A DNA stretch of 64,000 nt, taken from positions 320,326 through 384,325 of the forward strand of contig NZ_SNZW01000015.1 of assembly GCF_004364175.1 (NCBI RefSeq), read 5' to 3'. Shown in pieces: positions 53,377 through 62,570 of the stretch; position 1 is the stretch's first letter; each line of letters starts with the position of its first letter. Both the position numbers and the translations under genes were made by a program. This DNA comes from Maribacter caenipelagi (GTDB taxonomy: Bacteria > Bacteroidota > Bacteroidia > Flavobacteriales > Flavobacteriaceae). The notes beneath the pieces are model-generated. The model worked only from the letters and a program-made list of their open reading frames with translations, searched no databases and had not been told where the DNA came from.

Positions 53377-55272
53377 TTATTTCAATATTACTATACCTAA
53401 TGGAGGAATAGTAATTTCAATGGACTTTTTATACCCATGTGCCGGTTTGGTAGACGATTTTATTTTCGTATTTAAATTTCCGCCACCACCATATTTGGCA
53501 TCATCACTGTTTAAAACCTCTGTTAATTTTCCTTTTTTAGGATTACCGATTCTATAATTTTCTCTTGGTATAGGCGTAAAATTACACGCTATAATTAAAT
53601 CGTTTTTTTCATCATGACCTTTACGTACATAGGTCAACACAGAATTTTCGTGATCACCATAATCTATCCATTGAAAACCTTCTGGACTAAATTGTTTTTC
53701 ATATAACGCCGGCGCGCTTTTGTAAAGATGATTTAAATCTTTTACAAAATCTTGAATGCCTTTATGACCACCATACTGCAATAAATGCCAGTCTAAACTT
53801 TGCTCAAAATTCCACTCTGCCGTTTGCCCAAATTCGCCGCCCATAAACATTAATTTGGTACCTGGGTGGGTAAACATGTACCCGAACAATAATCTAAGAT
53901 TGGCAAATCGCTGCCATTCATCACCTGGCATTCTGTACACCAATGATTGCTTACCATATACTACCTCATCATGCGAAAAAGGAAGCATAAAATGTTCGGT
54001 AAAAGCATAGGTCGCACTAAAGGTTAAATCGTTCTGGTGATGTTTTCTATATATCGGTTCTTTTTGGAAAAACTGTAAGGTATCGTGCATCCAACCCATC
54101 ATCCATTTCATACCGAAACCTAAGCCACCATGTTCCACCGGTTTAGAAACCCCTGAAAACGCCGTAGATTCCTCTGCAATAGTTTGTACACCGTCGAAAC
54201 TAGAATATACCGCTTCATTCAATTCACGAATAAAAGATATGGCTTCTAAATTCTCATTATTACCATATATATTTGGCTCCCATTCACCATCTTCTCTAGA
54301 ATAATCTAAGTATAACATCGATGCAACAGCATCTACTCGAAGACCATCTACATGAAATTGGTCTAACCAAAATATGGCATTACTAATAAGAAATGCTCTA
54401 ACTTCATTTCTACCATAATTAAAGATCAAACTCTTCCAATCGGTATGGTAACCTTTTCTTCTATCTGGATGTTCATATAAATTGGAGCCATCAAAGAAAC
54501 CAAGGCCATGTGCATCTTCTGGAAAATGAGAAGGTACCCAGTCTAAAATTACCCCTATATCGTTTTGATGAAAAGCATCTACTAAAAACTTAAATTCTTC
54601 AGGAGAACCAAATCTTGATGTTGGCGCAAAATAACCAGTTAATTGATACCCCCAAGAAGGATCATAAGGGTACTCCATTATCGGCATAAACTCTACATGG
54701 GTGTACCCCATTTCTTTCACATAGTCTACAAGATCTATCGCAAACTCTTTGTAAGTCAAAAACTTATTTTTAGCATTTTTCTTCCATGAACCTAAATGCA
54801 CTTCATAAACAGAATAAGGTTTATCCAATCCATTTTTATCTTTTCGGTAACCCATCCAAGCATCATCTTGCCAGTCGTGTTCGGCTGTCCATATTATTGA
54901 TGCTGTATTTGGCGGGTGCTCACAGTATCGAGCAAAAGGGTCTGCTTTCTCTGTCCAAATATCATTATTGTTAGACTGAATCTTATATTTATAAACTTCA
55001 CCTTTACCGATAGCAGGAATAAAACCTTCCCAGATTCCACTAGAATCCCATCGAACATTTAATTGGTGTTCTTCTTCATTCCACGAATTAAAATTACCGA
55101 CAACCGATACAGATTTTGCAGACGGAGCCCATACAGCAAAGTATGTACCTGCTATACCATCTACTTCAACCAAATGCGAACCTAATTTTTCATACAGCCG
55201 ATAATGCTTACCTCCTTTAAAAAGATTAATGTCAAAATCAGTAAAAAGTGAGTGAACTTGTACGTTAGGCAT
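53377..55272 (-). CDS. glgB: 1,4-alpha-glucan branching enzyme
   Basis: 631 residues. An N-terminal CBM48 domain (about 22-115, GTYFAVWAPSAKSVSVVGNFN) precedes the GH13 catalytic barrel: DVVPSHF-equivalent DWVPSHFPEDAHGLG, GLRVDAVASMLYLDYSR (nucleophile Asp), QTIAEESTAF (acid Glu) and LPFSHDEVVYGK (third Asp). A C-terminal all-beta domain follows. It introduces alpha-1,6 branches into glycogen. glgA and glgC are not in the window. Confidence 0.95.
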   Translation of the reverse strand: MPNVQVHSLFTDFDINLFKGGKHYRLYEKLGSHLVEVDGIAGTYFAVWAPSAKSVSVVGNFNSWNEEEHQLNVRWDSSGIWEGFIPAIGKGEVYKYKIQSNNNDIWTEKADPFARYCEHPPNTASIIWTAEHDWQDDAWMGYRKDKNGLDKPYSVYEVHLGSWKKNAKNKFLTYKEFAIDLVDYVKEMGYTHVEFMPIMEYPYDPSWGYQLTGYFAPTSRFGSPEEFKFLVDAFHQNDIGVILDWVPSHFPEDAHGLGFFDGSNLYEHPDRRKGYHTDWKSLIFNYGRNEVRAFLISNAIFWLDQFHVDGLRVDAVASMLYLDYSREDGEWEPNIYGNNENLEAISFIRELNEAVYSSFDGVQTIAEESTAFSGVSKPVEHGGLGFGMKWMMGWMHDTLQFFQKEPIYRKHHQNDLTFSATYAFTEHFMLPFSHDEVVYGKQSLVYRMPGDEWQRFANLRLLFGYMFTHPGTKLMFMGGEFGQTAEWNFEQSLDWHLLQYGGHKGIQDFVKDLNHLYKSAPALYEKQFSPEGFQWIDYGDHENSVLTYVRKGHDEKNDLIIACNFTPIPRENYRIGNPKKGKLTEVLNSDDAKYGGGGNLNTKIKSSTKPAHGYKKSIEITIPPLGIVILK

Positions 55273-55444
55273 ATAGAGTGTTTATTTTTGTAAAGCTAAT
55301 CATCTTTTAAAGACGACCGACTTCAATTCTTTTTTGTTGAAAATATAGCAGTTAATATCCGATTTAAATATCAAAGTACCAAAAATGGAACGCTTTTTGA
55401 AAGAACACTTTTAAATAAAAACTCAAACCAAAAATTACAACATT

Positions 55445-56008
55445 ATGAAAAAATTAAATTTATTTCTAGGAGCACTTATAACCGTATTTTTTATATCATG
55501 TGAAGGACCTCAGGGACCTCCTGGTTTTGATGGATTCGATGGCGTGGATGGTTTAGATGGTGCGGATGGGATCAACATTTTAGGGCAAGTAGTAGATATT
55601 GAAGGTACTTTTACCTTGGATAATGACTATTCTATTTTTTACGAATTTCCGCAGTCTATAGAAGTTTTTGAATCTGATGTGGTTCTTGTTTACATGCTTT
55701 GGGATGTAACAGAAGACAGTAATGGTGAACTTGTTGATATTTGGAGATTGATGCCGCAAACAAGAATTTTAGACCAAGGCTTACTTCAATACAATTTTGA
55801 TTATACCTTTTTTGATGTAAATATTTTCTTAGAGTCAGATTTTGATTTGTCTACCTTACAAGCAGGTGATACTGACAATCAAGTTTTTAGAATAGCGATT
55901 TTACCAGCAGAATCTACTACAGGTAAATTAGACACATCTAACATCAATTCTGTAATGGCACATTTAGGTGTAACAGAAGAAAGCATACAGAAAGTAACAT
56001 TAGAATAA
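55445..56008 (+). CDS. Collagen-like lipoprotein
   Basis: 187 residues. The lipobox is VFFISC (Cys about 19), directly followed by seven Gly-x-y triplets (GPQGPPGFDGFDGVDGLDGADG). Residues 45-187 form a small acidic domain with no motif I recognise. This layout (lipidated Cys, short collagen tract, globular domain) is frequent in Flavobacteriaceae, and the triplets may allow trimer formation on the membrane surface. It is a single gene with a terminator. Confidence 0.85.
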   Translation: MKKLNLFLGALITVFFISCEGPQGPPGFDGFDGVDGLDGADGINILGQVVDIEGTFTLDNDYSIFYEFPQSIEVFESDVVLVYMLWDVTEDSNGELVDIWRLMPQTRILDQGLLQYNFDYTFFDVNIFLESDFDLSTLQAGDTDNQVFRIAILPAESTTGKLDTSNINSVMAHLGVTEESIQKVTLE

Positions 56009-56039
56009 TATCTCTGGGTAATTAACCTATTTAAGCTAA

Positions 56040-56070
56040 AGCCTTTGAGTATTATTCAAAGGCTTTTTTT
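56040..56070 (+). terminator. Terminator of the collagen-like gene
   Basis: GCCTTTGA pairs with TCAAAGGC across a seven-base loop, followed by seven T. Confidence 0.9.
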
Positions 56071-56163
56071 ATATTTTTATAAAACCTAGACGCAAAACCT
56101 CCGTAAATACAATACATTGAAAGTAATATATAATTTTACCGACAGAATTAAAAAATTTGACAA

Positions 56164-56661
56164 ATGAAAATAAATATTGTAATTGCACTATTGGTGCTTT
56201 TTGTAAGCTGTAAAGGAAATTCTCAAAACAAAGAGAAGGCTACCAGCACAAAAACTAATGATAACAAGGAATTTGCCGTACAGAAGACGAATAGCGAATG
56301 GAAAAAAGAGTTGACAGATGCCGAATACTATGTACTTCGTGAAGCTGCCACTGAAAACCCGTTTACAAGCCAGCTTTTAAAGAACAAAGAAAAAGGAACT
56401 TACGTTTGTGCTGCATGTTCCACCCCCCTATTTAAAAGTAGTACAAAATTTGATTCTGGTACCGGGTGGCCTAGTTTCTATGAAGAAATTGAAGGTAATG
56501 TTGCCTATGATGTAGATTATAAAATTGGTTATAAAAGAACCGAAGAGCACTGTGCTACATGTGGCGGTCATTTAGGTCATGTTTTTGAAGATGGTCCAAA
56601 CCCAACTGGTTTGCGCCATTGTATAAATGGTGTTGCCCTAAATTTTGTACCTGCAGAATAA
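56164..56661 (+). CDS. msrB: Peptide-methionine (R)-S-oxide reductase, lipoprotein form
   Basis: 165 residues. The leader has a lipobox-like LFVSC (Cys about 16), so the enzyme should be exported and membrane-tethered. The MsrB domain begins at about 42. Two CxxC pairs bind zinc (CAACSTPLF and CATCGGHLGH). SGTGWPSF and the catalytic Cys in GLRHCINGVALNF complete the site. It repairs methionine-R-sulfoxide in periplasmic or surface proteins. Confidence 0.95.
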   Translation: MKINIVIALLVLFVSCKGNSQNKEKATSTKTNDNKEFAVQKTNSEWKKELTDAEYYVLREAATENPFTSQLLKNKEKGTYVCAACSTPLFKSSTKFDSGTGWPSFYEEIEGNVAYDVDYKIGYKRTEEHCATCGGHLGHVFEDGPNPTGLRHCINGVALNFVPAE

Positions 56662-56690
56662 CTTCTGGTTTAAAATTTATAATTACGAAA

Positions 56691-56713
56691 GGTCTGTTTT
56701 AGACCCCTTTTTT
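56691..56713 (+). terminator. Weak terminator after msrB
   Basis: GGTCT pairs with AGACC across five bases, followed by a run of T. Confidence 0.55.
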
Positions 56714-56820
56714 ATTTCTATAACATTCATATTAAACCAACTAGATTATTTTCTAAATATCACAATTTCATATTAAAGGTCATATTTTAAAATCCTACAA
56801 TCAATCTCAATTAGGTTTTG

Positions 56821-56828
56821 TATTTTTG
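56821..56828 (+). promoter_or_regulatory. Putative -7 box for lpdA
   Basis: TATTTTTG matches TAnnTTTG, 31 bases before ATG 56860. A longer reading frame from 56818 would include this box, which supports the downstream start. Confidence 0.5.
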
Positions 56829-56859
56829 CACCTCAATTAAAACTACAAAAAATCAAAAT

Positions 56860-58251
56860 ATGAGCACTTTCGATATTATTGTTTTAGGTAGTGGTCCCGG
56901 TGGATATGTTACCGCTATTAGGGCTGCACAATTAGGCTTTAAGACTGCCATTATTGAAAAAGAAAGTTTAGGCGGTGTTTGCTTAAATTGGGGTTGTATA
57001 CCTACTAAAGCCCTATTAAAATCTGCACAAGTATTTGAATACTTGAAGCATGCAGAAGATTATGGTTTAAAGATTAAAGGTGCCGATAAAGATTTTGATG
57101 CTGTAGTAAAAAGAAGCCGTGGCGTTGCTGAAGGAATGAGCAAAGGTGTTCAATTCTTAATGAAGAAGAACAAAATTGAAGTTATTAAAGGTTTCGGTAC
57201 CTTGAAAGCAGGAAAGAAAGTTTCAGTTAAAGCCGAAGACGGTTCTACTACCGAATATAGCGCAAACAATATTATCATCGCTACAGGAGCGAGAAGTCGC
57301 GAACTACCTAGCTTACCTCAAGATGGCAAGAAAATTATTGGGTACAGACAAGCAATGACCTTAGACAAACAACCTAAGAAAATGATTGTCGTTGGTAGTG
57401 GTGCAATTGGTATCGAATTCGCTTACTTCTACAACTCTATGGGAACTGAAGTAACAGTGGTTGAATATTTACCGAACATTGTACCAGTTGAAGACGAAGA
57501 TGTTTCTAAGCAATTAGAAAGAAGTTTCAAAAAAGCGGGTGTTAAGATTATGACCTCTGCAGAAGTTACTTCTGTTGACACTTCTGGCGACGGAGTTAAA
57601 GCTACCGTAAAAACAGCAAAAGGAGAAAAAGTTTTAGAAGCCGACATCGTATTATCTGCGGTGGGTATTAAAACTAATATCGAAAATATAGGATTAGAAG
57701 ATGTTGGTATCGCTACCGACAGAGATAAGATTTTGGTAAACGATTATTACCAAACGAACATACCAGGGTACTTTGCAATTGGTGATGTAACACCAGGCCC
57801 GGCTCTTGCACACGTTGCATCTGCAGAAGGAATTTTATGTGTTGAGAAATTAGCCGAAATGCATGTTGAGCCTTTAGATTATGGCAACATACCAGGTTGT
57901 ACATACTGTTCTCCTGAAATTGCTTCTGTTGGTTTGACCGAAAAACAAGCTAGAGAAAAAGGTATCGATATTAAGGTTGGTAAATTTCCTTTCTCTGCAA
58001 GTGGCAAAGCTAAAGCTGCCGGTGCTTCTGAAGGATTCGTTAAAGTTATTTATGATGCCAAATACGGCGAATGGCTAGGTTGCCATATGATCGGTGCAGG
58101 TGTTACAGATATGATTGCCGAAGCGGTTCTTGGTCGTAAACTAGAAACTACCGGGCACGAAGTTTTAAAAGCTATACACCCACACCCAACTATGAGCGAA
58201 GCTGTTATGGAAGCTACAGCAGCAGCTTATGACGAGGTTATTCACTTATAA
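56860..58251 (+). CDS. lpdA: Dihydrolipoyl dehydrogenase (E3)
   Basis: 463 residues from ATG 56860 (MSTFDIIVLGSGPGGYV). The redox-active disulfide is in GGVCLNWGCIPTKALLKSAQ (about 39-58). The NAD-binding motif is VVGSGAIGIEFAYFYNSMG (about 177-195), FAIGDVTPGPALAHVASAEG contacts FAD, and the C-terminal HPHPTMSEAVMEA (about 445-457) supplies the catalytic His-Glu pair of the partner subunit. It reoxidises lipoamide in the 2-oxoacid dehydrogenase and glycine cleavage complexes. No E1 or E2 genes are nearby, so it is a stand-alone copy. Confidence 0.96.
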   Translation: MSTFDIIVLGSGPGGYVTAIRAAQLGFKTAIIEKESLGGVCLNWGCIPTKALLKSAQVFEYLKHAEDYGLKIKGADKDFDAVVKRSRGVAEGMSKGVQFLMKKNKIEVIKGFGTLKAGKKVSVKAEDGSTTEYSANNIIIATGARSRELPSLPQDGKKIIGYRQAMTLDKQPKKMIVVGSGAIGIEFAYFYNSMGTEVTVVEYLPNIVPVEDEDVSKQLERSFKKAGVKIMTSAEVTSVDTSGDGVKATVKTAKGEKVLEADIVLSAVGIKTNIENIGLEDVGIATDRDKILVNDYYQTNIPGYFAIGDVTPGPALAHVASAEGILCVEKLAEMHVEPLDYGNIPGCTYCSPEIASVGLTEKQAREKGIDIKVGKFPFSASGKAKAAGASEGFVKVIYDAKYGEWLGCHMIGAGVTDMIAEAVLGRKLETTGHEVLKAIHPHPTMSEAVMEATAAAYDEVIHL

Positions 58252-58280
58252 TTAATTATACAGTACCAATACATTAAAGC

Positions 58281-58568
58281 ATGTTAAAATTATTTCGAGC
58301 AACGGCAATTTTAGAAGGAATCTCTTATTTGGCGTTGTTCGGGGTAACCATGCCATTAAAATATTGGGCAGAAATACCAGAACCAAATAAATGGGTAGGC
58401 TACGCACATGGTTTCTTATTCATCGCCTTTATTGCTCTTACACTAATAGTAGGCTTTACACACAAATGGAGCTTTAAAAAAGTATTTATTTTCGGTATAG
58501 CATCACTTCTACCCTTTGCTACTTTCTATGTAGAAGAGAAATATTTAAGATCTGAAGACAACGCCTAA
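58281..58568 (+). CDS. DUF3817 family membrane protein
   Basis: 95 residues, three transmembrane segments. The start LKLFRATAILEGISYLALFGVTMPLKYW and the middle GYAHGFLFIAFIALTLI fit the DUF3817 family of small inner-membrane proteins. Its role is unknown. It begins 29 bases after lpdA and overlaps the convergent sugar dehydrogenase gene by 4 bases. Confidence 0.88.
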   Translation: MLKLFRATAILEGISYLALFGVTMPLKYWAEIPEPNKWVGYAHGFLFIAFIALTLIVGFTHKWSFKKVFIFGIASLLPFATFYVEEKYLRSEDNA

Positions 58569-59752
58569 GGCCTAACTTCAATTTCTGTTGTGAGTTCATA
58601 TATTTTTCCATCAAAAGCACATATATACAATTCGTTATTTGCATCTATACCAAATGATGAAATAGCTAATCCGCTTTCAAGTATCAAGGTATTATTTCCT
58701 GATTGATTTAAAGCCCAAATTCTACCTGAAACAAAATCACCATAGATATACAAACCTTGTAGCTCTGGTAAAGCATCTCCCCTATACACATAGCCACCAG
58801 TAACGGATTTGTCATTTTCTGTACGTCCGTATTCGTAAAGGGGAGCAATTAAATCTGTATCATCACAATCATCTTCGAGAAAACAAGAAGTACCTTCAAG
58901 AATATTCCATCCGTAGTTACCACCTTTTACAATTAAATCGATTTCTTCCTTCTCATCTTGACCAACATCACCTGCCCAAATGGTATTTGTTTGATTATCA
59001 AAACTAAATCTCCACGGATTTCTTAATCCGTATGCATAAATTTCACCTCTTGCATTCTCTTCGTCAACGAAGGGATTATCGGTAGGGATCGAATAGCTCA
59101 ATCCTTCGTCCGTTGCATCCACATCAATACGCAAAATTTTACCAAGTAGATTACTTAGATTCTGGGCATTACCAACTGGATCACCAGAACCACCGCCATC
59201 ACCAGATGAGATATATAAATATCCGTCAGGTCCAAAAGCTAGCTGCCCTCCATTATGATTGGTTGCCGGTTGCGGAATTTCCAATAAAATAGTTTCACTA
59301 GATTCATCTACCATATTTGCATCGGTTTCAGAAACCTTAAAACGAGATACCACAGCAAGTTCTTCACTTGGCGTATATGTTATATATAAAAATCCGTTAG
59401 TGGTATATTCTGGGTGAAAAGCAAAGCCTAGAAGTCCCAATTCACTTGCTGTAGCTGTTTTTTCTGTAATATCTAAAAAAGTACTTATATCTTCAGTCCT
59501 AGCATCATTATTGAAAACTTTAATAATCCCGTCTTTTTCTGCCACAAAAATTCTATTGTCATCAACACCTGCAGATTGTAAATCTAAAGGTTTAGAAAAA
59601 GTAAGACCAGGAAATGCATTGTTAACAGCAAATACTGTCAAAGAATCGATTTGCACATCAGGATTTGGAGTTAATGCCAATTCATCTGCATCACTACAAG
59701 ACGTATAAAATAAAGTATAAAAACTCAGTAACATTAATCCAATTCTTTTCAT
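58565..59752 (-). CDS. PQQ-dependent sugar dehydrogenase-like lipoprotein
   Basis: 395 residues. A lipoprotein signal ends at YTSCSD (Cys about 19). The glucose/sorbosone dehydrogenase beta-propeller includes FAFHPEYTTNGFLYITYT (about 109-126), NHNGGQLAFGPDGYLYISSGDGGGSGDP (about 165-192), YAYGLRNPWRFSFD and GNYGWNILEGTSCF. The conserved active-site His in NHNGG and Arg in LRNPW are present. It would oxidise aldoses outside the cytoplasm if PQQ is supplied; I cannot see PQQ synthesis genes here. Confidence 0.9.
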   Translation of the reverse strand: MKRIGLMLLSFYTLFYTSCSDADELALTPNPDVQIDSLTVFAVNNAFPGLTFSKPLDLQSAGVDDNRIFVAEKDGIIKVFNNDARTEDISTFLDITEKTATASELGLLGFAFHPEYTTNGFLYITYTPSEELAVVSRFKVSETDANMVDESSETILLEIPQPATNHNGGQLAFGPDGYLYISSGDGGGSGDPVGNAQNLSNLLGKILRIDVDATDEGLSYSIPTDNPFVDEENARGEIYAYGLRNPWRFSFDNQTNTIWAGDVGQDEKEEIDLIVKGGNYGWNILEGTSCFLEDDCDDTDLIAPLYEYGRTENDKSVTGGYVYRGDALPELQGLYIYGDFVSGRIWALNQSGNNTLILESGLAISSFGIDANNELYICAFDGKIYELTTEIEVRP

Positions 59753-59817
59753 AACAACGTATTTTGCTATTACTTACGAATTAGAGCACTACTCTAGATG
59801 TTAAAAGATTTTTAGGG

Positions 59818-60234
59818 TTAAAATAAAAAGCTCTCGACAGCAAGATCATAGCTTTTTAAACCAAAACCAAGAATTACACCACTTGCTGCAGGTGATATAT
59901 AAGATACATGCCTAAACTCTTCGCGCTGGTGTGTATTAGAAATGTGAACTTCTATTACGGGAGTTTCAATCGCTTTAACTGCATCGCCAATACCCACAGA
60001 AGTATGAGTGTAGGCCGCTGCATTTAAAACTATACCATCATAACTAAAACCGGTTTCCTGAATTTTAGAAATCAACTCCCCTTCTATATTCGATTGAAAA
60101 TATTCTAATTCAATGTCTTTAAACTTGAATTGTAATTTTGAAAAGTAATCTTCAAAAGTTTCAGCACCGTATACTTCTGGCTCCCTTTTTCCTAATAAAT
60201 TTAAGTTGGGACCATTTATTATGATAATCTTCAT
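59818..60234 (-). CDS. aroQ: Type II 3-dehydroquinate dehydratase
   Basis: 138 residues. GPNLNLLGKREPEVYG (8-23) carries the catalytic Tyr/Arg region, NAAAYTHTSVGI (about 71-82) the substrate-binding loop, and HISNTHQREEFRHVSYISPAASGVILGFG (about 98-126) the catalytic His and Arg residues. It makes 3-dehydroshikimate from 3-dehydroquinate. It is divergent from xerD with the small barrel gene between; it has no linkage to the eboD cyclase. Confidence 0.95.
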   Translation of the reverse strand: MKIIIINGPNLNLLGKREPEVYGAETFEDYFSKLQFKFKDIELEYFQSNIEGELISKIQETGFSYDGIVLNAAAYTHTSVGIGDAVKAIETPVIEVHISNTHQREEFRHVSYISPAASGVILGFGLKSYDLAVESFLF

Positions 60235-60311
60235 ACATCAAAAATAATGAATGTTGCCTAACAATGAATTAGAAATGTTAGAAGTAAATTAAACTTGATA
60301 GTTGTCTTTCC

Positions 60312-60830
60312 CTAACGACGAGTTCTATATTTAGGCTCAAAATTGTAAACTATACCCAAGGTAACTGTAGACCATGTAGTTTCTTCAATATCAATACCTG
60401 TATAAGAAAAATTAACTTCAACACTTGAACTCATTAAATAGGCAATTGTAGGTCTGTAATATAAACCACCCTCATTACCATCATTTATACCCATTGCATA
60501 CCCTATATTCCCACCAAATGAGAAATAATTTGATGTCCAAAAACGAACGCCTGCAGATAATGGTAAAAACTGAACAGCTTCTTGCTCTTCTCTAATAATT
60601 GTGGTTTGAAAGGTTTCTGCAAAACCATGTATATAACCTACTGCGGGTCCTACATCTACTACTTCACCTAGCGGATACATGTATGAAAAATCCGCCCCAA
60701 GCACAATACTTACAGCTTCATTATAATCATCTAGTGGAATACCCCCTTGTATACCGAATTTGAAGCCTTCTTGAGCAAAAATTCCAGTTGAAAAACATAA
60801 GGCTAATAATAAAACAAAATACTTATTCAT
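60312..60830 (-). CDS. Small outer-membrane beta-barrel protein
   Basis: 172 residues. A signal peptide (1-20, ending GIFAQ) precedes FKFGIQGGIPLDD. Alternating Gly/aromatic strands follow: VVDVGPAVGYIHGF, LPLSAGVRFWTSNYFSFGGNIGYAMGI, YRPTIAYLMSSSVEVNFSYTGI and a closing TWSTVTLGIVYNF. This is an eight-stranded OmpA/OmpX-like barrel pattern; no transport or enzymatic role can be assigned. A minus-strand TATTTTTG box lies at 60853-60860. Confidence 0.83.
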   Translation of the reverse strand: MNKYFVLLLALCFSTGIFAQEGFKFGIQGGIPLDDYNEAVSIVLGADFSYMYPLGEVVDVGPAVGYIHGFAETFQTTIIREEQEAVQFLPLSAGVRFWTSNYFSFGGNIGYAMGINDGNEGGLYYRPTIAYLMSSSVEVNFSYTGIDIEETTWSTVTLGIVYNFEPKYRTRR

Positions 60831-61018
60831 GGTTTGGTCTATTTATTTTCTCCAAAAATAAAGGTAAGACTAAGCTTACAGGCATCTTTGTTGTGAACAC
60901 CGTGAAAGTAGTGGTACAGCTTAGTTTTAGATAGGTCATATCAACTTATAGCATCTAAATACACTCCATATTATTACATAATCATATTCACAATTAATGT
61001 ATTCTTTATCTTTAAACC

Positions 61019-61921
61019 ATGAATTGGAAACATGCTTTAAAAGATTACACAGTATTTCTTAAGCTTGAACGAGGCTTATCAAAAAACTCTATACAGAGCT
61101 ATACTATGGATATCGAGAAATTAATGTCTTTTCTTGATGCACATGCCATAATTACCACCCCAATACTTATTGACAAAAACACGGTTCAGCAATTTATATA
61201 TGAAATTGCTAAAGTTGTAAACCCTAGATCCCAAGCACGAATTATATCGGGACTCAAAAGTTTTTTCAACTATTTGATTTTTGAAGATTACAGAAAAGAC
61301 AATCCGTTAGATTTAATAGAGTCTCCAAAAATTGGACGCAAATTACCAGATACACTTTCAGAAAATGAAATAGACCAATTAATCGGCGCTATAGATTTAA
61401 GTTCCGCTGAAGGAGAACGCAACAGAGCTATGCTAGAAACTTTATATGGTTGCGGACTACGAGTTTCTGAACTTATTGGCTTAAAAATATCTGATCTGTT
61501 TTTTGAGGAAGATTTTATTAAAGTTACCGGTAAAGGAGACAAACAACGATTTGTACCCATAAGTTCTGTAAACAAAAAATATATTAATATCTATAGAAAC
61601 GAAATTAGAGTTCACTTAAAAATACAGGAAGGTTTTCAAGATATTCTATTTCTTAACCGACGTGGAAAGCAACTTACCCGAGCCATGATATTTACTATAG
61701 TAAAAAACTTAGCTGTCACTATCGGCTTGCAGAAAAGTATAAGTCCGCACACCTTTAGACATTCTTTTGCTACTCATTTACTTGAAAATGGCGCAGATTT
61801 ACGATCTATACAACAAATGCTAGGTCACGAAAGTATTACTACGACAGAAATTTATATGCATGTAGACCGATCGCACTTAGCAGAGGTTATGAATACGTAT
61901 CACCCTCGAAAAAGCCATTAA
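61019..61921 (+). CDS. xerD: Site-specific tyrosine recombinase XerD-like
   Basis: 300 residues, the standard Xer length. The SAM-like N-terminal domain (1-90) is followed by the catalytic domain with Arg in GCGLRVSELIGL (about 141-152), Lys in TGKGDKQR, HxxR in SPHTFRHSFATHLLENG (about 242-258), His in MLGHESITTTEIY and the Tyr nucleophile at EIYMHVD (about 284). It resolves chromosome dimers at dif with a partner. There are no attachment sites or mobile genes nearby, so it is the housekeeping recombinase, not an element integrase. It overlaps the convergent gene by 4 bases. Confidence 0.93.
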   Translation: MNWKHALKDYTVFLKLERGLSKNSIQSYTMDIEKLMSFLDAHAIITTPILIDKNTVQQFIYEIAKVVNPRSQARIISGLKSFFNYLIFEDYRKDNPLDLIESPKIGRKLPDTLSENEIDQLIGAIDLSSAEGERNRAMLETLYGCGLRVSELIGLKISDLFFEEDFIKVTGKGDKQRFVPISSVNKKYINIYRNEIRVHLKIQEGFQDILFLNRRGKQLTRAMIFTIVKNLAVTIGLQKSISPHTFRHSFATHLLENGADLRSIQQMLGHESITTTEIYMHVDRSHLAEVMNTYHPRKSH

Positions 61922-62433
61922 AATTTCCATTTGCTACCTAAGGTCAATGCTGCCGGCATTACTACATGTTTCTCGCCAAATGCACCCATGCTCGGGTTAT
62001 TTAGTTGAATATTAGCCTTCAACTCGATAATTAAATTAGGATCGACATCATACCCTAATCCGGTCACAAAGCCAATACGGTATGGTGATTGTCCAACTTC
62101 TGTATTTTCTGTAGCTATTTCTGCTTCAACCCCACCAAGTAAATATAATCGCTCATTCAAATACACTTTAGCCAATAAGCTAGATCTGAACCTTTCACTC
62201 AAAATATATCTATCATAAAAGCCTTGAAGTTCTAATTGCATAGATTTTGAAACCCCATATTGCACCATAAAAGATTTATGCACATCACCTATTGCAGAAG
62301 CAGGGTACGCATGCCCCGTAACTGATAATCCGGTTAGTGAAGAAGGTAGGTTTGATACTGGTGGTTCTTCTATTGTTTGACCCTTAGCTATAATTACAAA
62401 CATGAACAGAAAACTTCGCACGAGAACTTTCAT
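61918..62433 (-). CDS. Putative outer-membrane protein
   Basis: 171 residues. A signal peptide (about 1-18, ending AKGQT) precedes amphipathic strands (SMQLELQGFYDRY, FRSSLLAKVYLNERLYLLGGVEAEI, PYRIGFVTGLGYDVDPNLIIELKANIQL), ending with an aromatic-terminal LTLGSKWKF, the usual signal for outer-membrane barrel insertion. No family is recognised with confidence. Confidence 0.72.
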   Translation of the reverse strand: MKVLVRSFLFMFVIIAKGQTIEEPPVSNLPSSLTGLSVTGHAYPASAIGDVHKSFMVQYGVSKSMQLELQGFYDRYILSERFRSSLLAKVYLNERLYLLGGVEAEIATENTEVGQSPYRIGFVTGLGYDVDPNLIIELKANIQLNNPSMGAFGEKHVVMPAALTLGSKWKF

Positions 62434-62504
62434 AGGTTGGTTATCTTAACGTTATATAGATAATTTCCTACAAAAGATATTTTTAAAATTAGACCTAACG
62501 AAAT

Positions 62505-62530
62505 ACTTGGCAAAACTTTAACTGCCAAGT
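62505..62530 (-). terminator. Hairpin after the NDH-2 gene
   Basis: ACTTGGCA pairs with TGCCAAGT across a ten-base loop, 40 bases beyond the NDH-2 stop on the minus strand. The T-tract is weak. Confidence 0.5.
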
Positions 62531-62570
62531 GTTTATAAGCCTCCAGTTTATATATAGAAATAAAGCATCC

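Noticed and set aside
56818..56859. N-terminal extension of lpdA
   Set aside because: It would include the -7 box, and the family N-terminus begins at ATG 56860.
61019..61921. Integrase of a mobile element
   Set aside because: Length and motifs fit housekeeping XerD, and no flanking repeats or cargo genes are seen.
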